Positions 33,811 to 42,201 of a DNA stretch of 64,000 nucleotides are shown piece by piece; within the stretch, counting starts at the first letter, position 1; every line of letters starts with the position of its first letter. Source of the stretch: Nostoc sp. XA010 (GTDB taxonomy: Bacteria; Cyanobacteriota; Cyanobacteriia; Cyanobacteriales; Nostocaceae); assembly GCF_020829625.1 (NCBI RefSeq), contig NZ_JAIVFX010000018.1:58578-122577 (forward strand). The letters run 5' to 3'. The position numbers and the translations under genes are program-made. A model generated the notes under the pieces. The model ran no database searches and was not told the origin of the DNA. It was given only the letters and a program-made list of their open reading frames with translations.

Positions 33811-34140
33811 TTAGCTTACCACCCGAAAACCGATATGGAAGCCGAGGTGGCGGCTCCAGTTGCCGAGGCGATAAGCACAACGGCAGATGTCCTTGCTGCC
33901 GATCCACGTACCTCCACGCATCAGCCTGTCACCGTTATGATTGTCACTAACAGGCTCTATCCACGCACTACCATCTGTAGGCGCTCCTTCATAATTTTCA
34001 TGCCAATGGTCTGCACACCATTCAAATACATTACCGTGCATATCGTATAACCCAAAGGCATTTGCTATCCCAAAACTTCCTACAACTGTAGTTTCTTTTC
34101 GATAAATATCTTTAGATCCTTGACCACAAGAACTTGACAA
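33811..34140 (-). pseudogene. C-terminal fragment of a formylglycine-generating (SUMF1-like) protein
   Basis: Readable text: FGLYDMHGNVFEWCADHWHE, RLMRGGTWIGSKDICRCAYR and GFHIGFRVV. These are the C-terminal hallmark blocks of the FGE-sulfatase domain (GLYDM.GNV.EWC, RGGSW, GFR). The N-terminal half of the domain is missing, so it is a remnant. Intact members oxidise a cysteine to formylglycine or serve as lectin-like or defence-associated domains. Confidence 0.75.
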
Positions 34141-34544
34141 TTGATATTCTTCATCCTCTCTTGATTATTTAAGAGAATTTGCAGACTATGAGTCATGTGT
34201 ATAGATAAAGTTATTTCATGAAGTTGTTACAGAAAAAAACTAAATTTAAACATTGTTGGACTAAACTCCAGTTAGATTTTATAAAGCGATAATAATTGTG
34301 GCGCTCACTATGGTCGCTATCATCTTCTGTGGCTTACGGAGCTACAACTTGGGCTAGGATACATATAAAATAAGCCTCATTGCCCTCAACACTTGTCGGG
34401 TTTTGGGGAAAAGGGGAAGGGAAAAGGGGAAAGAAAAAACCTTTAACCTTTACCCCAAACCCAACTCCGAGTTAAAAATCCTTAACCGAGCAGTATTGTC
34501 ATTGCCCTTTCTCCTTGCTGGTAGTACTTGCACTTATTAGGACT
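34141..34544. other. Intergenic stretch with a G-rich repeat
   Basis: No gene is seen. At about 34390-34450 a G-rich run (gggttttggggaaaagggga) faces a C-rich run (taccccaaacccaac), an imperfect inverted repeat of the type also found at 23067-23290. The IS630-like element begins at 34547. Confidence 0.45.
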
Positions 34545-34546
34545 TA

Positions 34547-35600
34547 CAGCAATTTTCAGGTAAATAGACCACAGTGATTGAACCAACCGAAGGCATCATC
34601 TTCGGTGATGTAATTGACAGCCAGAGCCATTGCAAGGCCATCGTGATTCGGTGGTGCGTGCCTCACAGGAACGGAGAAATTGCTTTAGTTTTGACCAACA
34701 CAGTTCTATAGGAGATAAATCTGGAGAGTAGGGAGGCAAAAACTTAACTTTTGCACCAACGGATTCAATTGCAACTCTTACACGTTCGGCGTGATGAACC
34801 GGGAGGTTATCCATGACCACGATCGCTCCTTTCCATAACTGAGGCATTAAAATTTCAGTGACATAAGTGAGGAATACATCAGTATTTGTACTACCTGGTA
34901 CAGTCATAGCCGCAACTAGCCCATCAAGGTTTAAAGCTCCAATCAAAGACACGTTCCCACCCTTAGTGCCAGGTATATTACCAACTGCTCTTTCGCCATT
35001 GACTGCTCTGGCAAACAAGCCGCGCAGCGATTGATAAGTTCAATCCCGCAACATCTCCAAATATCAGGTTTCTGACATCAATTTTATCTAACCAACGGCG
35101 ATAGTCATGTCTTAACTCTTGTACTCTTGGGGTATCTTGCTCACTGGCATAGAGACTTTTTTTTTACACCGTAAACCTAATTTTTCTACCGCACGATGCA
35201 TTGTCGTGATACTTACACTAGTCCCTGTGCGTTCTGCATAGCGATGCCTGCGGCGGGGCAAAGCCCAACGCATAATTCTCTTAGCAACAAATCATTCTTA
35301 CCTTCCACCAAAGACTTGATCATGCTGAGATGTTCATCCTGAATTATCGGCTTTTGGTACCCTCCACGTTGTTTTGCTTCAATTTGTCCACTTTCACGAT
35401 AATGACGTACCACGTTGCGTACAAATGACAAGCTGACCTTAAACCTTTGAGCCAGTTGGCGTTGCGAACCTTCCTTCTCTAACCAAGCGGCAATCACACG
35501 ACCACGCAAATCTTTGGAGTAAGATACTGGCATTGAATTTGACAATCACTATCTATTTAGCTTACCGTTTTTTGTGGTTCAATTACCTGAAAATTGCTGT
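34547..35600. mobile_element. IS630-family insertion sequence (inactivated)
   Basis: The ends are cagcaattttcaggta at 34547 and tacctgaaaattgctg ending at 35600, perfectly inverted and flanked by TA on both sides (34545-34546 and 35601-35602), the target duplication expected for IS630/Tc1-type elements. The 1054-base length is typical. The transposase inside is broken, so the element can only move in trans. Confidence 0.85.
34596..35545 (-). pseudogene. IS630 transposase, disrupted
   Basis: The N-terminal helix-turn-helix part (MPVSYSKDLRGRVIAAWLEK, QLAQRFKVSLSFVRNVVRHY) reads from 35545 to about 35280. Then a roughly 30-base palindromic repeat (gcgttgggctttgccccgcc) is inserted and ends the frame at 35213. 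The next part (RTGTSVSITTMHRAVEKLG) resumes in another frame and shifts again in an A-run near 35160. The DDE part starts near FARAVNGERAVGN: the second aspartate is in VVMDNLPVHH and the glutamate in LSPIELCWSKLKQ. At least three lesions make it non-functional. Confidence 0.8.
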
Positions 35601-35785
35601 AATCTCAATAATTAGGCGACTAACTTGCTTGTTTCTTTAACGAAATTGACCCAATTAGACCTATACCAGAATTTGTTATTGTTGTTAGCAGTGTCAACAT
35701 AAACTAAATAGGTTTCCATAATTTCTGAAACATTGAATTTGGTTAAGTTGAGCTGTTGCTGTTTGTAATTCTTAAGGATGGTGCA

Positions 35786-36913
35786 ATGTCAACTAATCAC
35801 GACTTATCAATCAAGCTACCAATACTTTTAATTGGGCCTCAGGGTGCAGGTAAAAGTACTATCGGAAAGTTGCTAAGTGAGCAGCTAAATTTACCGTTTG
35901 TCCACCTAGAGAAAATCTCAGAGAATTACTGGCAGGAGATAGGCTGCGACAAAACATTAGTTGAGCAAGCTTGGGAAGATGGTCAAAGCGATTGGGTTTA
36001 TCGCTACATGATGCCATTTGATGTTCATGCACTCAAGCACGCTGTAGTTGAATATTGCAACTATATAATCGAGCTTGCTGCACCCCAATCAGTTTACGAT
36101 GATGCCGAACTGTTTCAACAAGTTAGTTCTGTTTTCCAGTCTTGTGGTCATGTGATTTTGCTCTTGCCATCCGAAGACGTGGAAGAATCGCTACAAATAC
36201 TGCAACAGCGTACTCGTGCAATGATTAACGGCATGGAAATCAACGAGTATTTTGTCAAGCATCACTCTAACTACGATTTAGCAAAGTATATTATCTACAC
36301 TAAAGATAAAACGCCACAGCAAACTAGTGAAGAAATTCTGGCTACAATCAAGCCAAATGCCTCCGACATTATTCTCATTGGGCCAGTACGGGCAGGCAAA
36401 AGTACCATTGGCAGAATTTTAGCTAAAAAACTGCAACTGCCACAGATATCTATGGATATCTTACGCTGGAACTATTATCAACCTCGAGGGTGGGATAAAC
36501 AACAGCAACAGAACATTGCAGAAAATGAAGGGTTTGCCGGAGTTTATCGTTATTGGAAACAATTTGAGGCTTATGCGGTAGAACGCCTTCTCCAGGAACA
36601 TCAAAACTGCGTCATTGATTTTGGGGCTGGACATTCAATTTATGAAGATGATGCCGACTTTCACCATGTTAGTGAACTGCTGGCTGATTATGCCAATGTA
36701 GTATTGTTGATGCCGTCACCCGATCCGGATGAATCAGTTATGATTCTCAACCAACGTCTCACACTCACGATCAATGGAATGGAAGAAAACCGATTTTTTC
36801 TCACCCACCAAAGCAACCATCAACTAGCAACCCTGGTCATATATACACATCTGAAAACTCCTTCTCAAATTAAAGACGAGATTTTGCAATACTTAGAATT
36901 AACAAACTCATAA
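35786..36913 (+). CDS. Tandem P-loop (shikimate-kinase-like) protein
   Basis: A 375-residue protein starting at MSTNHDLSIKLP (AAGGA before the ATG). It consists of two homologous halves. Each begins with a P-loop (ILLIGPQGAGKSTIG at about residue 13 and DIILIGPVRAGKSTIGRILA at about residue 193). Each continues with a GVYRY-type helix, a beta strand ending in VVLLMPS / VILLLPS, an arginine-bearing helix (LQQRTRAMINGMEI; LNQRLTLTINGMEE) and a NY/NHxLA.xxIYT.xKTP end. The fold looks like shikimate/adenylate-kinase-type P-loop kinases. The substrate is unknown. The second half has FGAGHSIYEDDA where the first has LAAPQSVYDDAE, so the halves have diverged and only one may be catalytic. Confidence 0.7.
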   Translation: MSTNHDLSIKLPILLIGPQGAGKSTIGKLLSEQLNLPFVHLEKISENYWQEIGCDKTLVEQAWEDGQSDWVYRYMMPFDVHALKHAVVEYCNYIIELAAPQSVYDDAELFQQVSSVFQSCGHVILLLPSEDVEESLQILQQRTRAMINGMEINEYFVKHHSNYDLAKYIIYTKDKTPQQTSEEILATIKPNASDIILIGPVRAGKSTIGRILAKKLQLPQISMDILRWNYYQPRGWDKQQQQNIAENEGFAGVYRYWKQFEAYAVERLLQEHQNCVIDFGAGHSIYEDDADFHHVSELLADYANVVLLMPSPDPDESVMILNQRLTLTINGMEENRFFLTHQSNHQLATLVIYTHLKTPSQIKDEILQYLELTNS

Positions 36914-37055
36914 AATCAGTAGTCTCTTAAACTAAGTTTGGCGATACTTGATCCACAATAGCTAACTGAAAATATGGCGATTGCTCCTCTTGAAGAGAAG
37001 CGAGTACCCGTTCCTTAATTCAAATTCCGAAACCGTGCAGTATAGTTGCTTTTGT

Positions 37056-37230
37056 CAAATATGCGACCAAAGCGTATGTAAAAACTCTTACATTGCGGCG
37101 AATTCCGGGCAGAATCTGGGGTTTGATTTCTTGTATGAGTGTTGGGATGATCCAGCTTTGCAAATTGTGATCAAGAAACTACTGGCGAAGTTCCCGCAGT
37201 GGGGTATCGCTTGTGTTGATGGCATAATCT
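37056..37230 (+). pseudogene. Copy of the 3' end of the 32500 gene (second half)
   Basis: Starting at gtcaaatatgcgacc, the plus strand reads AANSGQNLGFDFLYECWDD, then PALQIVIKKLLAKFPQWGIA, then CVDG, which matches the end of the protein at 32500-33687. It has no start codon of its own and stops being similar at the 3' end of the convergent gene at 37179. The matching first half of this copy lies at 37759-37948, on the far side of that gene. Confidence 0.7.
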
Positions 37231-37685
37231 GCGACTCGCTCCCATCCCCACTTATAGGCAGTATCAACCAGAATTTCTTTACCATTGCGGAACTTAATAA
37301 ATTCCTGCCCGTGGTCGTAAAATATATCTGCAACCAGTTGATTACGCTCGTCGTAACCCCACTTATCCACTGCTGCCCTCCACCAGCGCTGTCCGGGGGA
37401 GAGCAACTGTTCAAGTTCTAAATACTCCGGTTTCCAGTACTTGGTGCGCCATTGATTTGCCAGTGCGTCGATTAGTATCGCAGTCGGGTAGATCGGCTTC
37501 AGGTTTTCTTCGAGCCAGAGTATATAAATAATTGCGCTCCTGAAAGCATCTTCTAAACCATAGCTTGATGCTTCTAAAGTGTCTTGAAGTTGCTCGTCAT
37601 TAAAATTTACGCCGAGCGATCGCAGAGCTGGAGCATACAAATCAAATAATTCTTGTTCTACTGAATCGCCAGACCAGAACCACAT
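37179..37685 (-). CDS. Hypothetical protein, copy A of a duplicated gene
   Basis: A 168-residue protein, MWFWSGDSVEQELFDLYAPA, with AILIDALANQWRTKYWKPEY in the middle. A near-identical copy is at 41227-41748. The two diverge only at the C-terminus, after WGWERV(A/T)DYA, where different flanking DNA begins. It is convergent with, and overlaps, the 3'-end repeat on the other strand. No known motif; the tryptophan-rich helical composition suggests a soluble adaptor. An identical upstream block follows in both copies. Confidence 0.6.
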   Translation of the reverse strand: MWFWSGDSVEQELFDLYAPALRSLGVNFNDEQLQDTLEASSYGLEDAFRSAIIYILWLEENLKPIYPTAILIDALANQWRTKYWKPEYLELEQLLSPGQRWWRAAVDKWGYDERNQLVADIFYDHGQEFIKFRNGKEILVDTAYKWGWERVADYAINTSDTPLRELRQ

Positions 37686-37758
37686 AAGAAAAAGAAAACT
37701 CCTGCTAGGTGGCTAAATAAAATTTAGCATTTAGCGTGGGAAGTGTTGATATGGGGAT

Positions 37759-37948
37759 GAGTAGCGATCGCTAATCAAACACCGGGGCAAGTAGAACAGG
37801 GTCAATCTGCTTGCTTGTCAGGAGAAAACCAAGTTTCGGGTGTAGGAGTCAAAACAGTTCATGAAGGTGAAAGTTCCGCCGTGCCCGTTCCAAATCCTGA
37901 AAAATGGTCGCATGATGCGATTTTAGCAAGGTCAAATATGCGACCTGT
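37759..37948 (+). pseudogene. Copy of the 3' end of the 32500 gene (first half)
   Basis: From gatgagtagcgatcgctaat the plus strand reads ANQTPGQVEQGQSACLSGEN, QVSGVGVKTVHEGESSAVPV, PNPEKWSHDAILARSNMRP, then leaves similarity exactly at gtcaaatatgcgacc, the same words where the 37056 copy begins. It has no start codon; a remnant. Confidence 0.7.
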
Positions 37949-38099
37949 AAGAAGGGAAAAACTGAATCGAGCATTCCTGTTAAAAATGACACGCCAATTC
38001 TGGTAACATTTCCAGCGTTGTAGAGCATGGCGTGTTTTGGTTCAATTTTCTGACCAGTGGTATATTCATAATTTATCTTGAAGATATGAGGAGCAAGTT

Positions 38100-39401
38100 A
38101 TGGTTTATTCAAAAACAGTTAAATTAAATAGTCAGGGTTGGTATCTAGACATAAACCCTTCAACATTATTAGGTAGATGGACTAAGTATGCAGATATAGT
38201 TACCGTCAATACTACTAATGCTTACGGAATTCAAGTTCTCTCTGGTATCACCGTTAATACCTGGGGTGGTAATGATAAAATTTTTGCTCTTGGCAATAAT
38301 TTTGGCATTTTGAACGTGGGTACCATTAATACTGGTTGCGGTAACGACAGCATTGTTGGCATTAATACTGGTATTAGCGATCTAGACATCTTTAACTTTT
38401 ACGGCATCGTCGCCTACAGTGCCATCGCCAACAGTGGCACCATCAATACTGGTGATGGGAATGACAGAATTTGTGGTAGTAGCAGTGCCCCTAGTGGTAT
38501 AGGCATTGTTAACTTTGGTACTATTGATACTGGATACGGTAACGACACAATTACTGGTAATGGCAATAGCTACGGCATCTATAACTTATACCAGAGGAAT
38601 ATCACTACTGGTGATGGTAACGATACAATTACTGGGAATGCCGTTAATCGTGAGGGCGTAGGCATTTGCAACGAAGGCTCGATTGATACTAGTGCTGGGA
38701 ATGACATTATCTTTGGCAGTAGCGACGGCGGCTTCATTCACTCCGGCATTTCTAACTTTGGTACTATTAATACTGGTGATGGGAATGATACAATTACTGG
38801 CATTAGCACTGCCACTGAAGGAGCCGGATATGGTATCTTGAATGGCTCTACCTCAATTCCTATTGGTTCAGATCCTTCTGGTCGTTTCCCTGAGCTTATA
38901 GAAATTACTGGCACTATTAATACTGGCACAGGTGACGACAAAATTACTGGCATTAATGCTGCTATTAATGGTATAGGCATTGATAATTCTGGCACTATTA
39001 ATACTGGCACAGGTGACGACAAAATTACTGGTATTAATACTGCTATTAATGGTATAGGCATTAATAATTCTGGCACTATTAATACTGGTGGTGGCAACGA
39101 TATACTTGATGCTCTCATTGGTGGCTTTCGTGGGGTTGGTATAATCATTCTTGGAGATAATAATGACACTGTAAAAGGATTTGGAAGTGGAAACTTTGAT
39201 GGTGGTAATGGCATAGATAGGCTGCTGTTTGGCAATGGAACCTACAGCGTCTCAAATATTACAAATAACAATGGCTACTATACTGTTAGTAATGGGACAA
39301 TAGATATGTTCGTCAATAACTTCGAGTGGATTGGTAGTGCCAATGATCCTGCTGGTGCTTTCAGCTTGACTACTTTAATTGGCCAGACATTCACAGTGTA
39401 G
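38100..39401 (+). CDS. GxGND repeat protein (haemolysin-type calcium-binding-like)
   Basis: A 433-residue protein with a good ribosome binding site (gaggagcaagtt). It consists of about ten repeats of NxGTINTGDGNDTITG style, with the core GxGND and mostly IxTGxGNDxIxG. These resemble RTX-type repeats that form calcium-stabilised beta rolls. No signal peptide is visible, which is normal for type I secreted repeat proteins; the C-terminus (AGAFSLTTLIGQTFTV) could carry the secretion signal. Two nearly identical units (around 38920-39060) show recent internal duplication. It stands between repeat copies and may be cargo of the cassette. Confidence 0.7.
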   Translation: MVYSKTVKLNSQGWYLDINPSTLLGRWTKYADIVTVNTTNAYGIQVLSGITVNTWGGNDKIFALGNNFGILNVGTINTGCGNDSIVGINTGISDLDIFNFYGIVAYSAIANSGTINTGDGNDRICGSSSAPSGIGIVNFGTIDTGYGNDTITGNGNSYGIYNLYQRNITTGDGNDTITGNAVNREGVGICNEGSIDTSAGNDIIFGSSDGGFIHSGISNFGTINTGDGNDTITGISTATEGAGYGILNGSTSIPIGSDPSGRFPELIEITGTINTGTGDDKITGINAAINGIGIDNSGTINTGTGDDKITGINTAINGIGINNSGTINTGGGNDILDALIGGFRGVGIIILGDNNDTVKGFGSGNFDGGNGIDRLLFGNGTYSVSNITNNNGYYTVSNGTIDMFVNNFEWIGSANDPAGAFSLTTLIGQTFTV

Positions 39402-39488
39402 CTGTAGATATTCCTAGAGAATGTCGCTTGTTTTTAAATTCAAGCTATCTTATATTCTTGAGTTCACAAACAAGTGATAACTCCTGAT

Positions 39489-39968
39489 CCTTGCAGAAGC
39501 GATTATTTACCAAGCCTATAGAAAAATCAGTTCAGCCCAGCCAGCAGGAAGTACAGGAAGTGCTGCAACAACTGAGAGAAATCTACTGTACTCTGCAATT
39601 TCGGTTAAACGCAGAGATTCAGCGCATGGTCAGGCGGTGTTGAGAGAATGTGCCAGGAGCGATCGTGTACTTGCTTAAAGGAGGCGTTACGAACTTGGAA
39701 AGGCATTAAATCACTAGGAGCGGTGTTTGTTGCTGCTTGTAAAGAGGGCAAGAAACCTGAGTCAGCACAGGCCAATTTTGCTGTGGAAGATTAGTTTGAG
39801 TGGGCAAGACGACAGAGAATTGTGATTGCTATGTCGGCGGCAGATGTGTATACACCAAAAGGTGAGGCGGTGGCGTTAGCCGAGATGATGCGGCGGTATC
39901 CGATGTGCGGAAGACTCCCGCTTTTTCAGCGATTACAAAGCATCCGTGCGATGTATGGATTCAATTAA
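39489..39968 (+). pseudogene. Decayed C-terminal part of a plasmid-type protein
   Basis: Successive frames read KRLFTKPIEKSVQPSQQEVQ, EVLQQLREIYCTLQFRLNAE, then after a shift EALRTWKGIKSLGAVFVAAC, and after a stop EWARRQRIVIAMSAADVYTP and EAVALAEMMRRYPMCGRLPL. They are broken by at least two frameshifts and stops. A short ATG frame at 39831-39968 is all that is still open. A second copy of its last part lies at 45733. The text is of the same style as the plasmid protein at 32500. Confidence 0.6.
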
Positions 39969-40256
39969 CTCCTCAACTTCTTCTTCGTCCAGACATTGTT
40001 TCACTTGGGTGCTGAACCACTGGGATTCTTCCAGTTCTGTGCCCTGGACTTGGTAGACCAGTAATGTTCCTGCAACGCGGGCAAGAGTAAGAGGTGATGG
40101 GGAAACGTGGCTCAGTAGATCACACGCATTTTGGTATATTTCCATGACTGATAATTCGGACAAAGGAGATCCCAACTGAGCAGAAAGCTGTTTTAGATTC
40201 TCCTGAATAGATGAATGGAAGTCTGGATCTTCGGGATAGGAAAGAGGGTTACTCAT
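39933..40256 (-). CDS. Hypothetical protein, intact copy of a duplicated gene
   Basis: A 107-residue helical, acidic protein, MSNPLSYPEDPDFHSSIQEN, then LKQLSAQLGSPLSELSVMEI and a C-terminal EEEVEELIES. A copy with one extra base lies at 45902-46186. Its end overlaps the decayed plus-strand gene by 36 bases, in a convergent arrangement. Function unknown. Confidence 0.58.
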   Translation of the reverse strand: MSNPLSYPEDPDFHSSIQENLKQLSAQLGSPLSELSVMEIYQNACDLLSHVSPSPLTLARVAGTLLVYQVQGTELEESQWFSTQVKQCLDEEEVEELIESIHRTDAL

Positions 40257-40442
40257 AATTGTCGTTCAAATGCCATTAAATTGGGACTGGAAGCAATTAA
40301 CTTAAGACTTATTAATAAAATGTCATAGTTCAATTATCTCTGGTATTTGTAGTCAAAAAACTAAATAATTATACTTTTTGATTATTTGTTGGTGAAAGTG
40401 GGTAATCTATCTGAATAGTTTATCTACAATATTAATATATAT

Positions 40443-41219
40443 ATGTCTGAGTATTTATTTTCACAGTTTAGAGGCAATGAGTTTGAGGATTTGTACCAGC
40501 AGTTATCTGAAGTTTTTACTATTTCACAAAATCATTTATCTCTACTATATGAAATAATGCGAAAAGAGTTTGAGATGGAAGGCTTTCCTGAACATACTCT
40601 TTCTAGAGATATCTTTCATTCATCTACTGAAAGTTTTCAAAAATCCTATGATGACGCTTGGCTAATCGGAGTGGATATACCCAGTATACTTGAACAAAAT
40701 GATAATTTTTTGGAAAAAAGAACAGTCGTTATACTTGGACAAGACCCTCGACGGCAAAGTAAAGAAAGAGTAGAAGAAATTACTATTGGAACGCCATACG
40801 CTTTACACCTAAACTATTGCCGTGAAAAACATCGCAGTACGAGGCTTTACTTTGACCTGATCAGAGTTTTACTAAATGAGGGATATCGAGTTTATTTGAC
40901 AGATGTGTTTAAAATTTGGGTTAGCGAGTCTAATAATGGAAACCATAATATCCCTCTAATTGAACAAGACCAAAAGCGCTTCATTAAAATTTTGAAGGCA
41001 GAGTTAGAAATTTTTGAACCCCTTGCTGTTATCACTTGGGGACAAGTAGCAACTACAACAGTAAACAGCATAGGGTTAAGCGGAAATCCTTTTGAGTTCC
41101 CTCATCCTAGCCCTGCAAATCATAAAACATGGTCTAACCTCATGGGCAAGCCAGCAACAAGAGCAAATCGTATTAATTTTTGGCAGGAAAAAGTTTTGGC
41201 TTTCTTGAATAAGTTATAG
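40443..41219 (+). CDS. Uracil-DNA-glycosylase-like protein
   Basis: A 258-residue protein. TVVILGQDPRRQSKERVEEI corresponds to motif 1 of the UDG superfamily (GQDPR/Y), IGTPYALH to the base-binding segment, and FPHPSPANHKTWSNLM to motif 2 (HPSP). AVITWGQVATTTVNSI is the beta strand before it. The N-terminal 80 residues are an extension. UDG enzymes excise uracil or other deaminated bases. The classical catalytic D/N after GQDP is replaced by R, so the substrate or activity may differ. It is the most intact gene of the mosaic; the context suggests a mobile-element or defence function, but this is open. Confidence 0.6.
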   Translation: MSEYLFSQFRGNEFEDLYQQLSEVFTISQNHLSLLYEIMRKEFEMEGFPEHTLSRDIFHSSTESFQKSYDDAWLIGVDIPSILEQNDNFLEKRTVVILGQDPRRQSKERVEEITIGTPYALHLNYCREKHRSTRLYFDLIRVLLNEGYRVYLTDVFKIWVSESNNGNHNIPLIEQDQKRFIKILKAELEIFEPLAVITWGQVATTTVNSIGLSGNPFEFPHPSPANHKTWSNLMGKPATRANRINFWQEKVLAFLNKL

Positions 41220-41226
41220 TGCTAGA

Positions 41227-41748
41227 TCAAGATTCCCTTACATTGATACTGCCAAGCGACGAATTACTTACTGAAAACGGGGACGCATAATCTGTGACTC
41301 TCTCCCATCCCCACTTATAAGCAGTATCAACTAGAATTTCTTTACCGTTTCGGAACTTAATAAATTCCTGCCCGTGGTCGTAAAATATATCTGCAACCAG
41401 TTGATTACGCTCGTCGTAACCCCACTTATCCACTGCTGCCTTCCACCAGCGCTTTCCAGGGGAGAGCAATTGTTCAAGTTCTAAATACTCTGGTTTCCAG
41501 TATTTGGTGCGCCATTGATTTGCCAGTGCCTCGATTAGTATGGCAGTCGGGTAGATCGGCTTTAGGTTTTCTTCAAGCCAGAGTATATAAACGATTGCGC
41601 TCCTGAAAGCATCTTCTAAACAATAGCTGGATGCTTCTAAAGTCTCTTGGAGTTGCTCGTCATTAAAATTTACGCCGAGCGTTCGCAGGGCTGGGGCATA
41701 CAAATCAAATAATTCTTGTTCTACTGAATCGGCAGACCAGAACCACAT
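41227..41748 (-). CDS. Hypothetical protein, copy B of the duplicated gene at 37179
   Basis: A 173-residue protein, MWFWSADSVEQELFDLYAPA. It is nearly identical to copy A over about 150 residues and the upstream 70 bases. The C-terminus ASPFSVSNSSLGSINVRES differs and ends at the 3' end of the UDG-like gene. The 5' side leads into another copy of the 3'-end repeat (41821-42183). Confidence 0.6.
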   Translation of the reverse strand: MWFWSADSVEQELFDLYAPALRTLGVNFNDEQLQETLEASSYCLEDAFRSAIVYILWLEENLKPIYPTAILIEALANQWRTKYWKPEYLELEQLLSPGKRWWKAAVDKWGYDERNQLVADIFYDHGQEFIKFRNGKEILVDTAYKWGWERVTDYASPFSVSNSSLGSINVRES

Positions 41749-41820
41749 AAGTAAAAGAAAACTCCTGCTGGGTGGCTAAATAAAATTTAGCATTTAGCGT
41801 GGGAAGTGTTGATGTGGGGA

Positions 41821-42183
41821 CGAGTAGCGATCACTAATCAAACTTAGGGGCAAGTAGAACAGGGTTATTCTGCTACGTTGTTGGTTGAAAATTCAGTTTC
41901 GGGTAGAGAAGTGAAAGCGGCTCATGAGGGTGAAAGTTCCGCCACGCCTGTCACTGAAAAATGGTCGCATGAGGCGATTGTTGCGCGGTCAAATATGTGA
42001 CCGGAGCGTATGCAAAAACTGATAGTTGCGGGGAATTCGGGGCAGAATCCGGGGTTTGACTTTTTGCAAGAGTGTTGGAATAATAATCCGGCTTTGCAGA
42101 TTGTGATCAAAAAACTACTGGCGAAGTTTCCGCAGTGGGGGATTGCGATTGTTGATGGGGTGTTGGTGAAGTGGGAGAAGTAG
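41821..42183 (+). pseudogene. Contiguous copy of the 3' end of the 32500 gene
   Basis: From gacgagtagcgatcactaat the plus strand reads, with a stop in the first part and a TGA at SNM, the same text as the end of the 32500 protein: EKWSHEAIVARSNM, then AGNSGQNPGFDFLQECWNN, PALQIVIKKLLAKFPQWGIA and IVDGVLVKWEK, ending at a TAG. No start codon; it is the only copy that keeps both halves in order. Confidence 0.7.
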
Positions 42184-42201
42184 CAAATGCGCCCGTCACT
42201 A

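Noticed and set aside
38738..39235. A 165-codon proline-rich minus-strand frame
   Set aside because: It is the reverse of the repetitive GxGND gene; repetition alone keeps it open.
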